Positions 27,225-37,955 of a DNA stretch of 64,000 bases are shown here, piece after piece. Each line of letters opens with the position of its first letter. The stretch's first letter is position 1. A program made the position numbers and the translations under genes. Under the pieces are notes generated by a model, which saw only the letters and a program-made list of their open reading frames with translations, searched no databases and was not told where the DNA came from. This DNA comes from Halichondria panicea (taxonomy: Eukaryota > Porifera > Demospongiae > Suberitida > Halichondriidae): assembly GCF_963675165.1 (NCBI RefSeq), contig NC_087380.1, forward strand, positions 1,665,803 to 1,729,802, given 5' to 3'.

Positions 27225-29134
27225 TACACAGCCAAAAATCCACGGGTCCGTTTCAGGCCGTTAGTTGAAAACGGGCCGTTACGGGGCCGTGAACGGCCTG
27301 TATACAGGATGTAGCCCACCCACGGCCTGTATACAGGCCGTTCTCACAGGCTGTAAACAGGACGTTAGCCCACGTCCTGTTTACAGCCCGTGGATACGGG
27401 CCTGTATCAGGGCGTAGCATCCACGTCCTGTATACAGGCTGTTGCAGCTGTAGCTTATGCGCATGCGCTAGCTTGGGGCAGGATGACGTCACCTGACTAC
27501 AAAAAGAGAATGAGACAGACAGAGCTCTGAGAAAAAATCCTGCTGCTTGTCACAAGAGGAGCTGCTGGTCCAAAAAGACAACTTGAAGAGGACTATACAC
27601 TATTAGTCTACCTGTGAACAGAAAAAGGTGAAGCTGTAGCAGCATGTTATTATATTAAACAGTTATATTATTTTTATTGAACTTTCTCATAGCATGCAGT
27701 TTGTGTTCCTCTAGTTCCACAGCTATTTCAAATCTGTAGTGAATTTGACCTCTAGTGTAGTTGGCAGCAAAGGTCTGTAAATTTCACCTCTACTGTACGT
27801 TTATAAATTCAGGTTTGCACGTTGTTATGGACTTTTGAAGCTGGAACACTGGCCAATTTTACAAGGTAAACGTTTCGTTTTGCTTCCTTTTTGAAATAAT
27901 CCTCCTCATCGTAGGCTCCCATCTGAAGTTTTTTCACTATTGATAAAGAGGTGTTGAAGAATGCTCCCAGGTTTGTTATTCTCTTTCACCAGCATTCACA
28001 TATTAAACACGCAATCAAATTGACTTTAGATAATGCTGCCGAGTTGAAGTCTGGACTAATTACGTAAGTGCCACTGTTCTATTGTGTTTTGTGATACGTT
28101 ATTGCTTTCTGTAGACACTAGATGTTGTCAGAAGAATGAATTAAAGATAAAGCAACAGTTTCCTGGTAAGAAAATTCAGCAACTATGTAATCTGTGTGAA
28201 TAGCGTATTGGTGTACAGTTGCGAGATATCTTCGAGATGAAAAAGAGCCCTTGTAATGTGTACAGCACACTGTAAGCTGTTGACTGACTTCATAGTACGC
28301 CGGTAAGATTATTCACAGTGGTGTGTTCTTCTTTTAATCTTCTAACTCTTCTTCAGATGTTGCAAAACTCAAGGTTTGTTTATTGTTTTCATCTTTAGCA
28401 CTCGTTACACATGTTATTTAATAGATTTCTTTATTGACATGCCGAGTTGGAGTCTGGATGTGTTAGGTAAGTGCCATTATTTTGTATGTGTTTGGTGATG
28501 CATTATATGCCTCATAGATTGAAGTTTTTAGACGAATGATAAAGAGAATACAACAATTGCCTGGTAAGCAACTTAGTTTAATCTATGTGAATAAGTATTA
28601 TTAGTGTACAGCTGGCGAGCTATCTCGGAGATGAAGAACGGCCCTTCAAATAGTACGCCGGTATATAAGCAGTGGTGTATTTTTTTGTATAATTCCCAGC
28701 CTCTTCTCCTCAGAGTCTATCTTTGTGCACAAAAACAAGTAAATACAGTAAGTTAGTATACTTATGTGGCGTTAACGTACGGTTCAACTGGTTGTTTTTA
28801 TCTGCAGTGCCACCGTGGGGATGTGAAGACACGGACATGATAATGAGAGACATAATGTAGCTGAACAGAAATTAATATATATATATATCTTGTTCTTGTC
28901 TTCTTTGTCTTTGAATTGTGACCTTTTGAAGCATGATATACTAGCTTATTAAATTGTGCATGAGAACAGTATAATACAGGCTGAATACAGTCCGTTTGTA
29001 CGGGCTGTTTACAGGCTGTATGTGAGCGGCCTGTTTAGTAGTGTCTACCCAACGGTCCCGTATCAGGATGTGGTAAACGTCCTGTAACGGACATGTAACG
29101 GACCTGACACGCCCTGTGGATTTTTGGCTGTGTA
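27225..29134. mobile_element. 1.9-kb TIR element with subterminal CCTGTATACAGG arrays
   Basis: TACACAGCCAAAAATCCAC at the left and its inverse at 29114-29134. Within about 200 bp of the left end lie many copies of CCTGTATACAGG/CCTGTTTACAG-like palindromes, fewer at the right. Such arrays often bind transposase. TA borders. The interior has exon-like repeats described separately. Confidence 0.7.
27530..28870 (+). ncRNA. Candidate multi-exon non-coding transcript (exon-like repeated units)
   Basis: Two diverged units (about 28025-28320 and 28435-28680) repeat the same splice-like layout: GCCGAGTTG(A/G)AGTCTGGA then GTAAGTGCCA; an AG acceptor; a short block ending CCTG then GTAAG; GTGTACAG, a block with ATCT(T/C)(C/G)GAGATGAA, then TACGCCG and GT. 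Donors and acceptors are better conserved than the spacers. The blocks are 35-90 bp with no shared reading frame. Transcription is not shown; this is inference. Confidence 0.3.
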
Positions 29135-29139
29135 TCTAT

Positions 29140-29775
29140 GTGTATAGTGTCCCAAAGCTCGAGGGCTTTAGCCCGAGGGATGAGGGACACTATAACCATA
29201 GAGATACCGAATGCACATGTTCTAACTGATTTAGATCCCAAAACCTATTGGCTACTAGAAATGCACTAGCTTAGCAACAGTCAACCTATATAAACAGCCA
29301 ACCTAGCAACTGCATCATTATTCTTTTGAAAACTAATATCTGAGTTGGCATCTCTGTGTCTCTACTAAATCTGTGGTCTCTACTCAAGTCAACCCTGTTC
29401 CTCCACCTCAGTTTGATGGACAAAATTATAGTCCTAGCTCCACCCACAAAACGGAAACATCCAGCTCCTCCCCCAGTTTTGCAGCAAACAAGCCGAGCCT
29501 CGATTCCAGGCCGAGTTTTCGCTTTTATAACGGTTAGGCAAACAACTAGCTGCAAACAAGCCCAGCACACTTCCCAAGAAACGAGCGGCTCGTACTACTC
29601 TCACAAAGCGAAAGGGAAGACACCTATAAGCTATAATTTGCAGCAAACAAGCCCAGCAAATGAGCGGCTCCTATACTACTCTTGACAAAGCGAAAGGAAG
29701 TTTAGGAAGAAGCCAAAACTAGAATCCCAGCACTTCCATACATCCAGCTCCTCCCCCATGCAGCCTTGCAGCAAA
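29140..29775 (-). repeat. Inverted copy of the 21165-21900 repeat
   Basis: Complement of 21165-21900, including the GTTATAGTGTCCC hairpin (29154-29204). A TAGCCTCG-family left end (29500-29555) is embedded and flanked by GCAAACAAGCC on both sides, though its right terminus is missing. Confidence 0.65.
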
Positions 29776-30099
29776 AAAGCACAGCACACTGCCCAAAAAA
29801 CGAGCGTCTCCTACTACTTTCGAACAAAACCAAAAAAAGAAACTAGAGCTTCTCTCTTTCATTCTAGTTCTGTTATTATATTACTAGACAAAGCATCTAG
29901 CTACAATAATTATGTTATTACATGTGTATCTTCTTGTAAATCACAATACAATGTACAATGTTGTAGTTTGTAGCCCAGAGCAATCTATAGTACCGGTACT
30001 ATAGCTCATAGTTCCCTGCTAAATACACTCAAATGGGATCTAAATATACACACTTATTTACTGATTCACTCCGTATCCTATAGGTGATTTCCAGTGAAT

Positions 30100-30160
30100 A
30101 TGAGCCATATTTTACTTCCCCCAGGGAAGTATGGAATATGGCTCATATTTTTACTTCCTA
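30100..30160. repeat. Hairpin AATATGAGCCATATT
   Basis: AATATGAGCCATATT, TTACTTCCC and their complements fold across CCAGGGAAG. Confidence 0.75.
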
Positions 30161-30685
30161 CAAGCACTATTCAACTTTTGAATCATCTTGACAATTTGTA
30201 CACAGTAAAATAGTAATACAGCACGCAAAAAGGTTTGTAGACTATGTTTTGTGCTATTGTCATATTGACCTGAGCTAGCTATCAGTCTAAGCTACTTATT
30301 ACATGTTCATGAGGCTTGAAACACTGCAGTTCAATCCTTGCTCTGTGTTTCTAGTAAGCTGTGGCTCAGATCAGAGGTACGTACGTACGTAGAGCAGTGC
30401 AGTGTTGGTAGACTTGTGCAATACAAATTGAAAACGGCAGCTGCTGAATATTGGTGGTGGGCGGGTCTGGTCAAAGTTTATAGCTAGCTTCCAGTAGAAC
30501 CTAGCTGTTTGGAGAAGTAGCTAGCTAGCTAGCTCTCATACTTGACAGCTGTAACTGTTCAAGTCTAACTGCATATTCTGAGGCACAAGTGGCTGTGAGA
30601 GCAAGTTTGACTGTCTCCATTGATGTTCAAATGACTGTTTTGCTGTTTTTGCAGTAAATAAATCAGTTGTTGACTGGTTGCCTAG

Positions 30686-30757
30686 TAATTATGGTTTATA
30701 ACCAACCTCAGCCTCGGGCTGCGCCCTCGGCATTGGTTGGTTATAAGCCATAATTAG
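30686..30757. repeat. 72-bp near-perfect hairpin
   Basis: TAATTATGGTTTATAACCAA and its complement surround CCTCGGGCTGCGCCCTCGG. The G/C loop resembles the loops at 21831 and 29154 while the stems differ. Confidence 0.8.
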
Positions 30758-31018
30758 ATATTTCATTGGATAATTAGAGAAATAATGGCCATAATGACTA
30801 TTAATGCGGTAGCTAAAGCAGGAAGCGCGAGTTGGACGGGAAACTACAGTCTCATTTGGAGGGCCTATGAAGTAACCGTCACGCGACTTAGCGAGGCAGG
30901 CTCTCCTTTTTCTTAGACGGTTCGTTCTTTCTTTCTTTGTTCCTCCAATTCTTACCGTATTTTATCTTATTGACCGTGTGACAAAGAACAGAAAAAGGAG
31001 AGGCTGCGAAGGAGGCTA

Positions 31019-31606
31019 CATGTGCGGTGAGCTTGAGTTATAGCCTCGTTCCCAAGCCTTGGTTTAGGCATAGTTAGGGCGTTCTGCTGTCAATCAATTA
31101 TTATAGTTGAAGCGCATGCGTATCTGATCAATTTGTGGGTGTATCTCAGCAAATTCATTGAGGGTGTGTCACTCCTCCTCAGCATCTCAAGAGAATAATA
31201 CTCGACACTACGTACATGCAGCTACGTACAGTGTACCTTTCAGGATTAAGCGCAAGCACAGCTAGCTACTGAACGAAATACAAGCTAGACAGTGAGTAGT
31301 TAGTTACTGCATGCTACATACATTGTGTTGGGTAGTACATAGTATGAAGTATAGCTTCACATTAATTTTAGTATAATTATTATATAGTATACGTATACAA
31401 GCTAGCTACATTGCTGGTTGTAGTAGTTAAATGTGAACAGTAGCTCCTAGTGATACTTGAAAATATAATGATGTGAATGTAGCAGCAATCGCTACAGCAC
31501 TATTATATGCAAGCTTTGTGCATTTTAATAGGAACGTAGATGGAAGCTGGTGAGTATAGCTTTTAACTATAAATACCGGCTGCCACTCTACCCATGCAGC
31601 TTGCTC
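31019..31606 (+). other. 5' region of gene X copy B
   Basis: Homologous to 7471-8121 with scattered indels. Keeps the possible leader-exon donor (GT at 31292) and the candidate TATA box TATAAATA at 31568-31575. Confidence 0.6.
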
Positions 31607-34600
31607 ATGGCCACTCCAGCAGTCCCTGCTCACGATGGAGGACCTCCCCCAGACGCACCAGTGCAGCAAGCAATGAGGGAGAGAGAGCCCAGCCTCAAAG
31701 AAGGATTCATTCAGCCTTGTCAAGGCTACCTCAGGAGGAGGTCCAAGATCCTTAGACGGTGGAAAAAAGAATGGCTGGATGTAGTACCAGGTATACTGAT
31801 AAGATAAGCGCTGCACCATACCCAGACATGCAATAGCTTGATAATATAGCTGATTAATAATTCTGATTCAACCTAATTCTGATTCAACTGAGAACAAATT
31901 TATGGTGACTTGCCATTTATAATGATGTTCACGCATTCATAGTTGTTCTATTTGTTAATTGTGTCTACCATTTAGTACATCAGAATGTTGATTATTAGAT
32001 GCCATTGTTGTATATCCGCACAAGGGACTATTAAATTTATCGCTGATATTCATAGTTACCATTAAAAATGCAATAATATTATGATTGTGAGACCACCCAA
32101 TAGTTAGCCTCGTTCCCAGGCCTTACTTTTTCTTGCTGTTGTCATTGTTCATCCAAATCATAGAAGACATAGTGAGGCAGCAAAGAAAGAAATGGGCGTA
32201 CAGTTAAGAAAAAGTAAGGCCTGGTTTGGGAAATCGCGTGATCCACAAGGATTTTTATGAACGTGGACGATATGTAGCCCACAATCGTGACGTAAGGTAT
32301 TCTCCCACGCATTCAGAGTTTTAATAAGACTGTACTGAGACAACCACCAAGCTGTGCTGCAAGTCAGATCAGAGAACCAGCGTGGCCAGCTCTGGTGGCA
32401 GTAGCTACCTGCTATATGATAATGATGACTAAGCTATTCTTGATCTAACCTGTATAGACTATAGCATGTAGAAAGACACAAGAAAAGGTGATAGTAGTCT
32501 GATAGAATAGGATAGAATCTGAACACACAATCTAGACTAGTAGATCATCTAGCTAAGCCTAAGGTATAGCTAGCTCTAGTGCTTGCAAACTTCCAGTTCC
32601 AAGTCCATGTCCAGCTTGCTGCAGGCAAAGTTTTATTAGTCATAGATCTCTGCGTGGGCAGTCCAACATCTAGCTCAGCATGCCCACGCTCATTTTCACC
32701 CTTCTACCACCCTTCTACCCTCACGCGACTTCCCGATACAGGCTCTCCTTTTTCCTAACTTTACGTCTATTTCTTTCTTTATTCCTCCAATTAATACCGT
32801 ATTTTATCTCATTGAACGATTAATACAGTATTTTATCTTATTGAACGATTGTGATAAAGAACAGAAAAAGGAGAGCCTGTGTAGAGGCTACCCAATAGTT
32901 GCATGTCTACCAATCTTTTACACTTGACAGTTTGTGTTTTGTATTGTGTGACTGCTACTACTACTTTCAGTTCTCACAAACCATGAGATATCTCGTGTTA
33001 TACTTTTAGTGATTCATGAGGTTAGGGCTTAAAATAACTTCCTGGTAGGGTTCCCCATAATGATAATTGAGGTTTCAACTTAAATTCCTTACTATTACAA
33101 CCGCTGATTGATGCCACTGATTGACATAGTTTACGCTCTTTATGTACAGGACCGATGAATCACCAACTTGTGAAGCATGGCAAACGCCGCTCTGTTCTAC
33201 ACAATTTCCAAACGGCAACTCCGAATCTCCAAGTAGAAACGGTTAGCGACGATCCAAATAACAAAGAGTTTCTAACATTTCGATTGGTCAACACCGAGAC
33301 CCAAGAAGAGTTAAGCCGCTATCGTGCAGAGAACATTGTACAAATGAGACGATTTATGGCTTCTCTTGGAGCCAAAGGCCCGGGAATGTTTACAAAAGAA
33401 GACGAAATAAGTAGGGCAGTTGCAATCGAAGCCACCCACGGCCTCTTTGACGTTATCCATCCCTCTGAAGACGAAGTCTATCAACGGCAGCAGCTCTTCC
33501 AGAATCATAAGAAAACCGAGGGTGAAGGGGGAGTTATCAGGCCAGCAGATGCCCCACCTTCCTACAATGAAACTCTTCAGCAGCTTCCACTCGGATTCTA
33601 TTTCCCAACAGACGGTGGAATTGTTTTAGGCGAAACGGCCGTACAAGTTATCTATCCAGGCACTGCTATCCCAATGTACGATCCGAATGCACCATTGCCA
33701 AAGTCCTATCGAAGACCGTGGCACGATACCTTTCGACCCCCACACGGCCCACCTGTGTTCTACCCTGTCAGCATCGGCTATGGAGCTGAAATTGGTCTCG
33801 CACCTGCACAGCAAGCACTCTGGGATCCTGTTCAAAAGATCTACTTCTTTCTCGACCATATCAACAAAATGACCTTCTTTGAAGACCCTCGACCACCCTT
33901 GGATCCGATTCCAGTTGTTACTAAACAACAGACAAGTTATGGGGACAAAAGACGTGAAGCGTTGATTCCTCCCGGAGTATGCTCGGACCATTCCGTCATC
34001 AAAGCCACTGCTCAGAGAGCTCTCTCAAAACCACACGGGCACATCCTCTATGCTTGTGGTGTTCATGGTCAGCACGGAGCACACGGCCTAACAGGAGCTA
34101 CTGGTCATCCTGGAGCTCACGGAATACCCGGAGTATTTTCAGGCGCTAACGGAGGCCCCGGGGGACCTGGCGGACCGGGAGGCCCAGGCACACCTGGACT
34201 GAGGGGCCAAGATGGAACTGAGGCTAGTGATGTTATACTGAACATTTGGGGTGATCCGAATCAACTGAACGTTTCCGGTACATCATCGTTTGTCGCTGAA
34301 TTGGGTGGAACTCGAGTTGAAGAAGTGTTGTTTGTCAACTGCCGAGGTGGTAATGGTGGACACGGTGGTCGTGGTGGAGATGGTGGTGTCGGAGGTTTTG
34401 GTGGTCCTGGTGGAAGTGGTGCACATGGACATCACGGTCATAGCTCCTCTACTGGTCGTGGTGGTAATGGTGGTCCTGGTGGTGACGGAGGGCCGGGTGG
34501 GGTGGGCGGACCTGGTGGATCTGCTGCTCGAGGTGGTGACGGTGGCCACGCTCAGTTTGGTGGTGTGTGCGTTCTACAATCGACTGACCCGAGACTCCTG

Positions 34601-37024
34601 ATGCTTGTCGAAGCTGACTGCATGGAAGGAACCCCTGGAACAGGTGGTGATGGAGGCACCGGTGGTCAGGGTGGAATAGGTGGTAGTGGCGGTCATGGCG
34701 GTTCTGGTGGGTCCGGGGGCAGTGGTGGAAGTTATACGGATTCTAATGGCCATAGACATCATTACTCAAGCGGAAGTTCAGGTCATAGTGGCCACGGTGG
34801 TAGAGCTGGATTTCCTGGACCAAATGGGCCAAATGGAGAGAGAGCAATTGATGGGCAACCTACAAACAATGGTGCTATACTTTGGGTGGTCGGTTCTCCT
34901 GAAGGTGGAGTGATGCATCAAGCAGCTACTCGATACGACGCTGAAGTTACCGATATTCGAGTTATCTCTGCAATTGATGACGGAATCTTTGAGCCGAACG
35001 AACGGATTCTTGTCTCTGGTGTTGTAGTGGTGAACAGTGGCGGCCTTCCTTTACCAACTAACGTTGATGTTTTCATGCCTTCAACAAAAACCATTCAATT
35101 CGAACCCACCCGATTTGAGCTCCCTACGGAACAGCTGTTTCCAGGACAAAGCTTCACTGTGCCGATTACCTACCATGGTAGGATCTTTGACCAGCCACCT
35201 CCGAATGTTTGCGGACCGTTTGTTTCTTCTGCTCAGTTCCATCCACGAGCCGAACTACTTGGTAGACCATTCGAAAAGTCGTTTCTCCATCAAAAACTTG
35301 TCGTTCAGTATCCGGTAAAGCTTGCCTACCTCAAGTGTTCTGAGAATCTCGGTCGAGGAGAAGTGTCCGTACTTGATATAGGAGTCCAGAATATTTCCAC
35401 CATGCCGTACGGAGATGTCCCTGGCTCTGGAGGAAAAGTTGTGCTTCAAATTCACTTGGATGCGAGAATTATCCCAGTTGGATCTGCAAATGTGGGCATC
35501 AATGTTGTCCCTTACACCATCACCTACGATCCTATTGCCAAAGACAGCATGTACATTCAAGTCCACGATATTCCACCTGGAGCGACAGTAAACGTACAAG
35601 TCACAGTTCAAATGGAAAGTCGAGCAGAGCTGTTTGATCGGTGTTACTGGCAGGCTGACCTTTATCTCCGCGACAAGCTCATTGAGTACAATTTTGAAAA
35701 GATCCGTGTCACTCCGTTCTACCTCCCCAAAGACCCACCTGCTGACGTCCTCATGATCACCAGTGAATCCATCACTCGGAAAGAATTTGTTTTCTGGCAG
35801 CGTGTACTGGAGATTCTTGGAGTCACTGTGGACTTCTGGGACACCACTCGATACAGCGGCTTGTCTATCGATTCTCGTACCAACACACGACACCAGACCA
35901 CATGGGAGGGCCGCTACACTGGCAGTTTGATGCTCTACCCTCACTGCAACCTGAATCTCCTCTATGGGATCGATATTGTGCGGCATTTCCACGGACAGGA
36001 CTATCGCGACAACCCTTTGAAAGAGATGCACTCTAGTGCTGTGTTTTTCATGCCTGAAACAGTTGCGAGGGGCAGACAGGGAGAAAGCAACTACGATCGA
36101 GGGGACCAAGCTGTACAAAGACATCTTAGTACTGTAGAAGGTGCAATTGAAGTTGAAGAGGGAACATACGGTGGCAAGCATTTATTCCGACCTGGCTCAT
36201 GCTGCGTTACTCCAAGGCCGTATCTCAAATGGGAGAAAAAACATTTGAAAAAACTCGAAAAAGAAGTTCCAACTCTTTCCCCGGTGGTGATTGCGCGTAC
36301 AGTCAACATTCAATCGACTGGCACCTTCAAGTACAACTACGGTACCGTTGATGTCCGTCGTATGACCATACTTCGCTCGAGCAAATTTCTCATGATTGAT
36401 GGAGCTGGTGGAAATTATGTCGACATGAGCTTGGACGACCCCAACCTCCACCCTGGAGCTACTGAAGTGCCACTGGCCAGCAACTATGCTCAAGTTTTCC
36501 TAGCCACTCTGTATGGAATACCTCTACGCGTCAAGATCAAGCTTCTAAAGAGCACTCCCGAGGAGTCTACTGAAAGCCCCGGTTCTCAAGTATCTTGCTT
36601 CCTGCCAAACGGCCTCAGTCTGTCAAGACAAGACCTCATCATGATATGCATTGCTTGGGAGATTGCAGACGAAGTGTACAGCTGCTCAGGAAACGCCACT
36701 CGAATGCGAGAGCTTGCACAAGACGTGGAATCTAATACAGCTGCTTATGTAGCACACGGTCGAGTGATTCTTCGAGGAATGGAATTGATTGCAAAAGAAG
36801 TCAAGCTTCGAAAAAAGAAAGTGAGCAATGCTCAAGTGAGCCTAGCCATATCTGAGATTAACAGACACACTCAAAGCATCTCCCAAACTCTTCGTAGAAG
36901 TGGAGTGGATAACAGAAATTTAGAACCGCTTGTGAGCTTGGCCTATCTCCAAGACAACGATCGAGTTCATCGCTCTCACCAGCACTGGACCGGGGATGAC
37001 CGTTGGAACTTGTGTGGACTCTAA
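31607..37024 (+). CDS. Gene X copy B: PH-WW-glycine-rich intracellular protein, about 1,352 aa
   Basis: Coding exons 31607-31790 and 33150-37024, same phase-1 intron as copy A. Domain order is the same: proline-rich start, split PH-like domain, PPSY, WW-like domain with FF in place of the second Trp, GGx/collagen-like blocks, Ig-like beta stretch, C-terminal mixed domain, basic tail. Differences from copy A are few: one residue shorter (SRPA to RPA) and about 20 substitutions, clustered in the glycine-rich part (for example ACGHH to AHGHH, SNGSSGF to SSGSSGH). Many more silent than replacement changes are visible, suggesting both copies are under constraint. Its intron is longer than in A because of a 786-bp element. 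The family is not recognised. Probably membrane-associated scaffold or matrix-like cytoplasmic protein. Confidence 0.85.
32105..32890. mobile_element. 786-bp hairpin-ended TAGCCTC element in gene X copy B intron
   Basis: Exact 9-bp duplication CCCAATAGT at 32096-32104 and 32891-32899; the paralogous intron in copy A (near 8615) lacks the insert. Each end is a stem-loop: AGGCCTTACTTTTTCTT with complement (32119-32222), and CAGGCTCTCCTTTTTC with complement (32739-32880). Just inside each stem-loop is an inverted GGGAA(A/G)TCGCGTGA-like block. No ORF. Confidence 0.9.
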
Positions 37025-37955
37025 ACCGATAGACTGTTGAACATTGTTTGAAAATAGAATTTAGCTTTTATTAATTATTATCTAGCTGTTGAAAAAAACA
37101 CTGTTGAAGAGTTACTCTTATTAGTATCTAGTTAATGTTTTGTGCCCTTCTGCGTGTAAACTTTTATCATAATTTTATAGTCGGAAATTGAAATGTAGTA
37201 CTACATTGGTAAAGATCATTAACTAAACAAAAGATTATTTCAAAGAGTAAAGGTCGTTAGTGAAACAAAATGTAAATTCGGTGTACTCTTATGTCCTAAA
37301 AAGCAGTACTTCTATGCTGCCCTAAAAATCAGTACCTTATTTATACCCCTAAGCGGTACTGGCCACACCGCTTTTTACATGTGTTAGAGACAGACTGAAG
37401 GATTTCCAGTCGCTGAGCTTCTCTGCAGTACTTGCTACTACTAAATGGGACGAGTATCAGAGCTCGCCCCAACTATCTGAAGAATGCAAGGAACGTTAGT
37501 CACATGCAAACCAATTTACTCATGAAAATATATTAATAATATAATTTATAATATTATTATCAATAGCAAAATAATTGTCTATGTTTTACATTTTACATAA
37601 TTATTCTGAACAAACGTTATACTTATAATTAGAAGCAGTAGTAAAATGTGTCAATTGTAATTGTTTCAGGGAATACATGTACAAGGAAAATGATGGAAAG
37701 GTGCATGAGCAATCTTTTTCTCTCACAAGCCAGATGTTTCATGCCATCCCTATTTTTGGGTCTGGCTTCCGTGAGACTAGTAAATACGGTCAAAACCATG
37801 GCCACACAATATAATTATACTGTACTAATTTTTCACTTATAGACAACTTCTAACTTCCTGTTGCCCTAATTTATTATAATTATAACCGGTATCATGGAGT
37901 TATCTAGTCACATTAATTTTGTTTAGTCTACATAGTTGGTGCTGTAATAGCAGCA
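37025..37955. other. Spacer between gene X copy B and the GPCR
   Basis: No gene seen. Contains AAAGAGTAAAGGTC(G/A)TTA (37244), shared with 15275, 44804 and 50961. The 37470-37640 block (ATCTGAAGAATGCAAGGAAC) is repeated after the GPCR at 44440-44590. From about 37630 it aligns with the copy A fragment at 21930. Confidence 0.55.

Larger units (their letters stand above)
25490..31018. mobile_element. 5.5-kb hairpin-ended element, TAGCCTCC termini, 9-bp TSD
   Basis: CATGTGCGG at 25481-25489 recurs at 31019-31027, and the paralogous site in copy A (7471-7480) is uninterrupted. Termini: TAGCCTCCTTCGCAG at the left and its inverse at the right. Each terminus is itself a stem-loop: 25500-25632 (GGCCTTCCTTTTT with complement) and about 30897-31010 (GCTCTCCTTTTTCT with complement). 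Nested inside: a 401-bp MITE, a 1.9-kb TIR element, an inverted dispersed repeat and two hairpins. No transposase ORF found. Short ORFs such as 25810-26034 look spurious. Confidence 0.85.
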
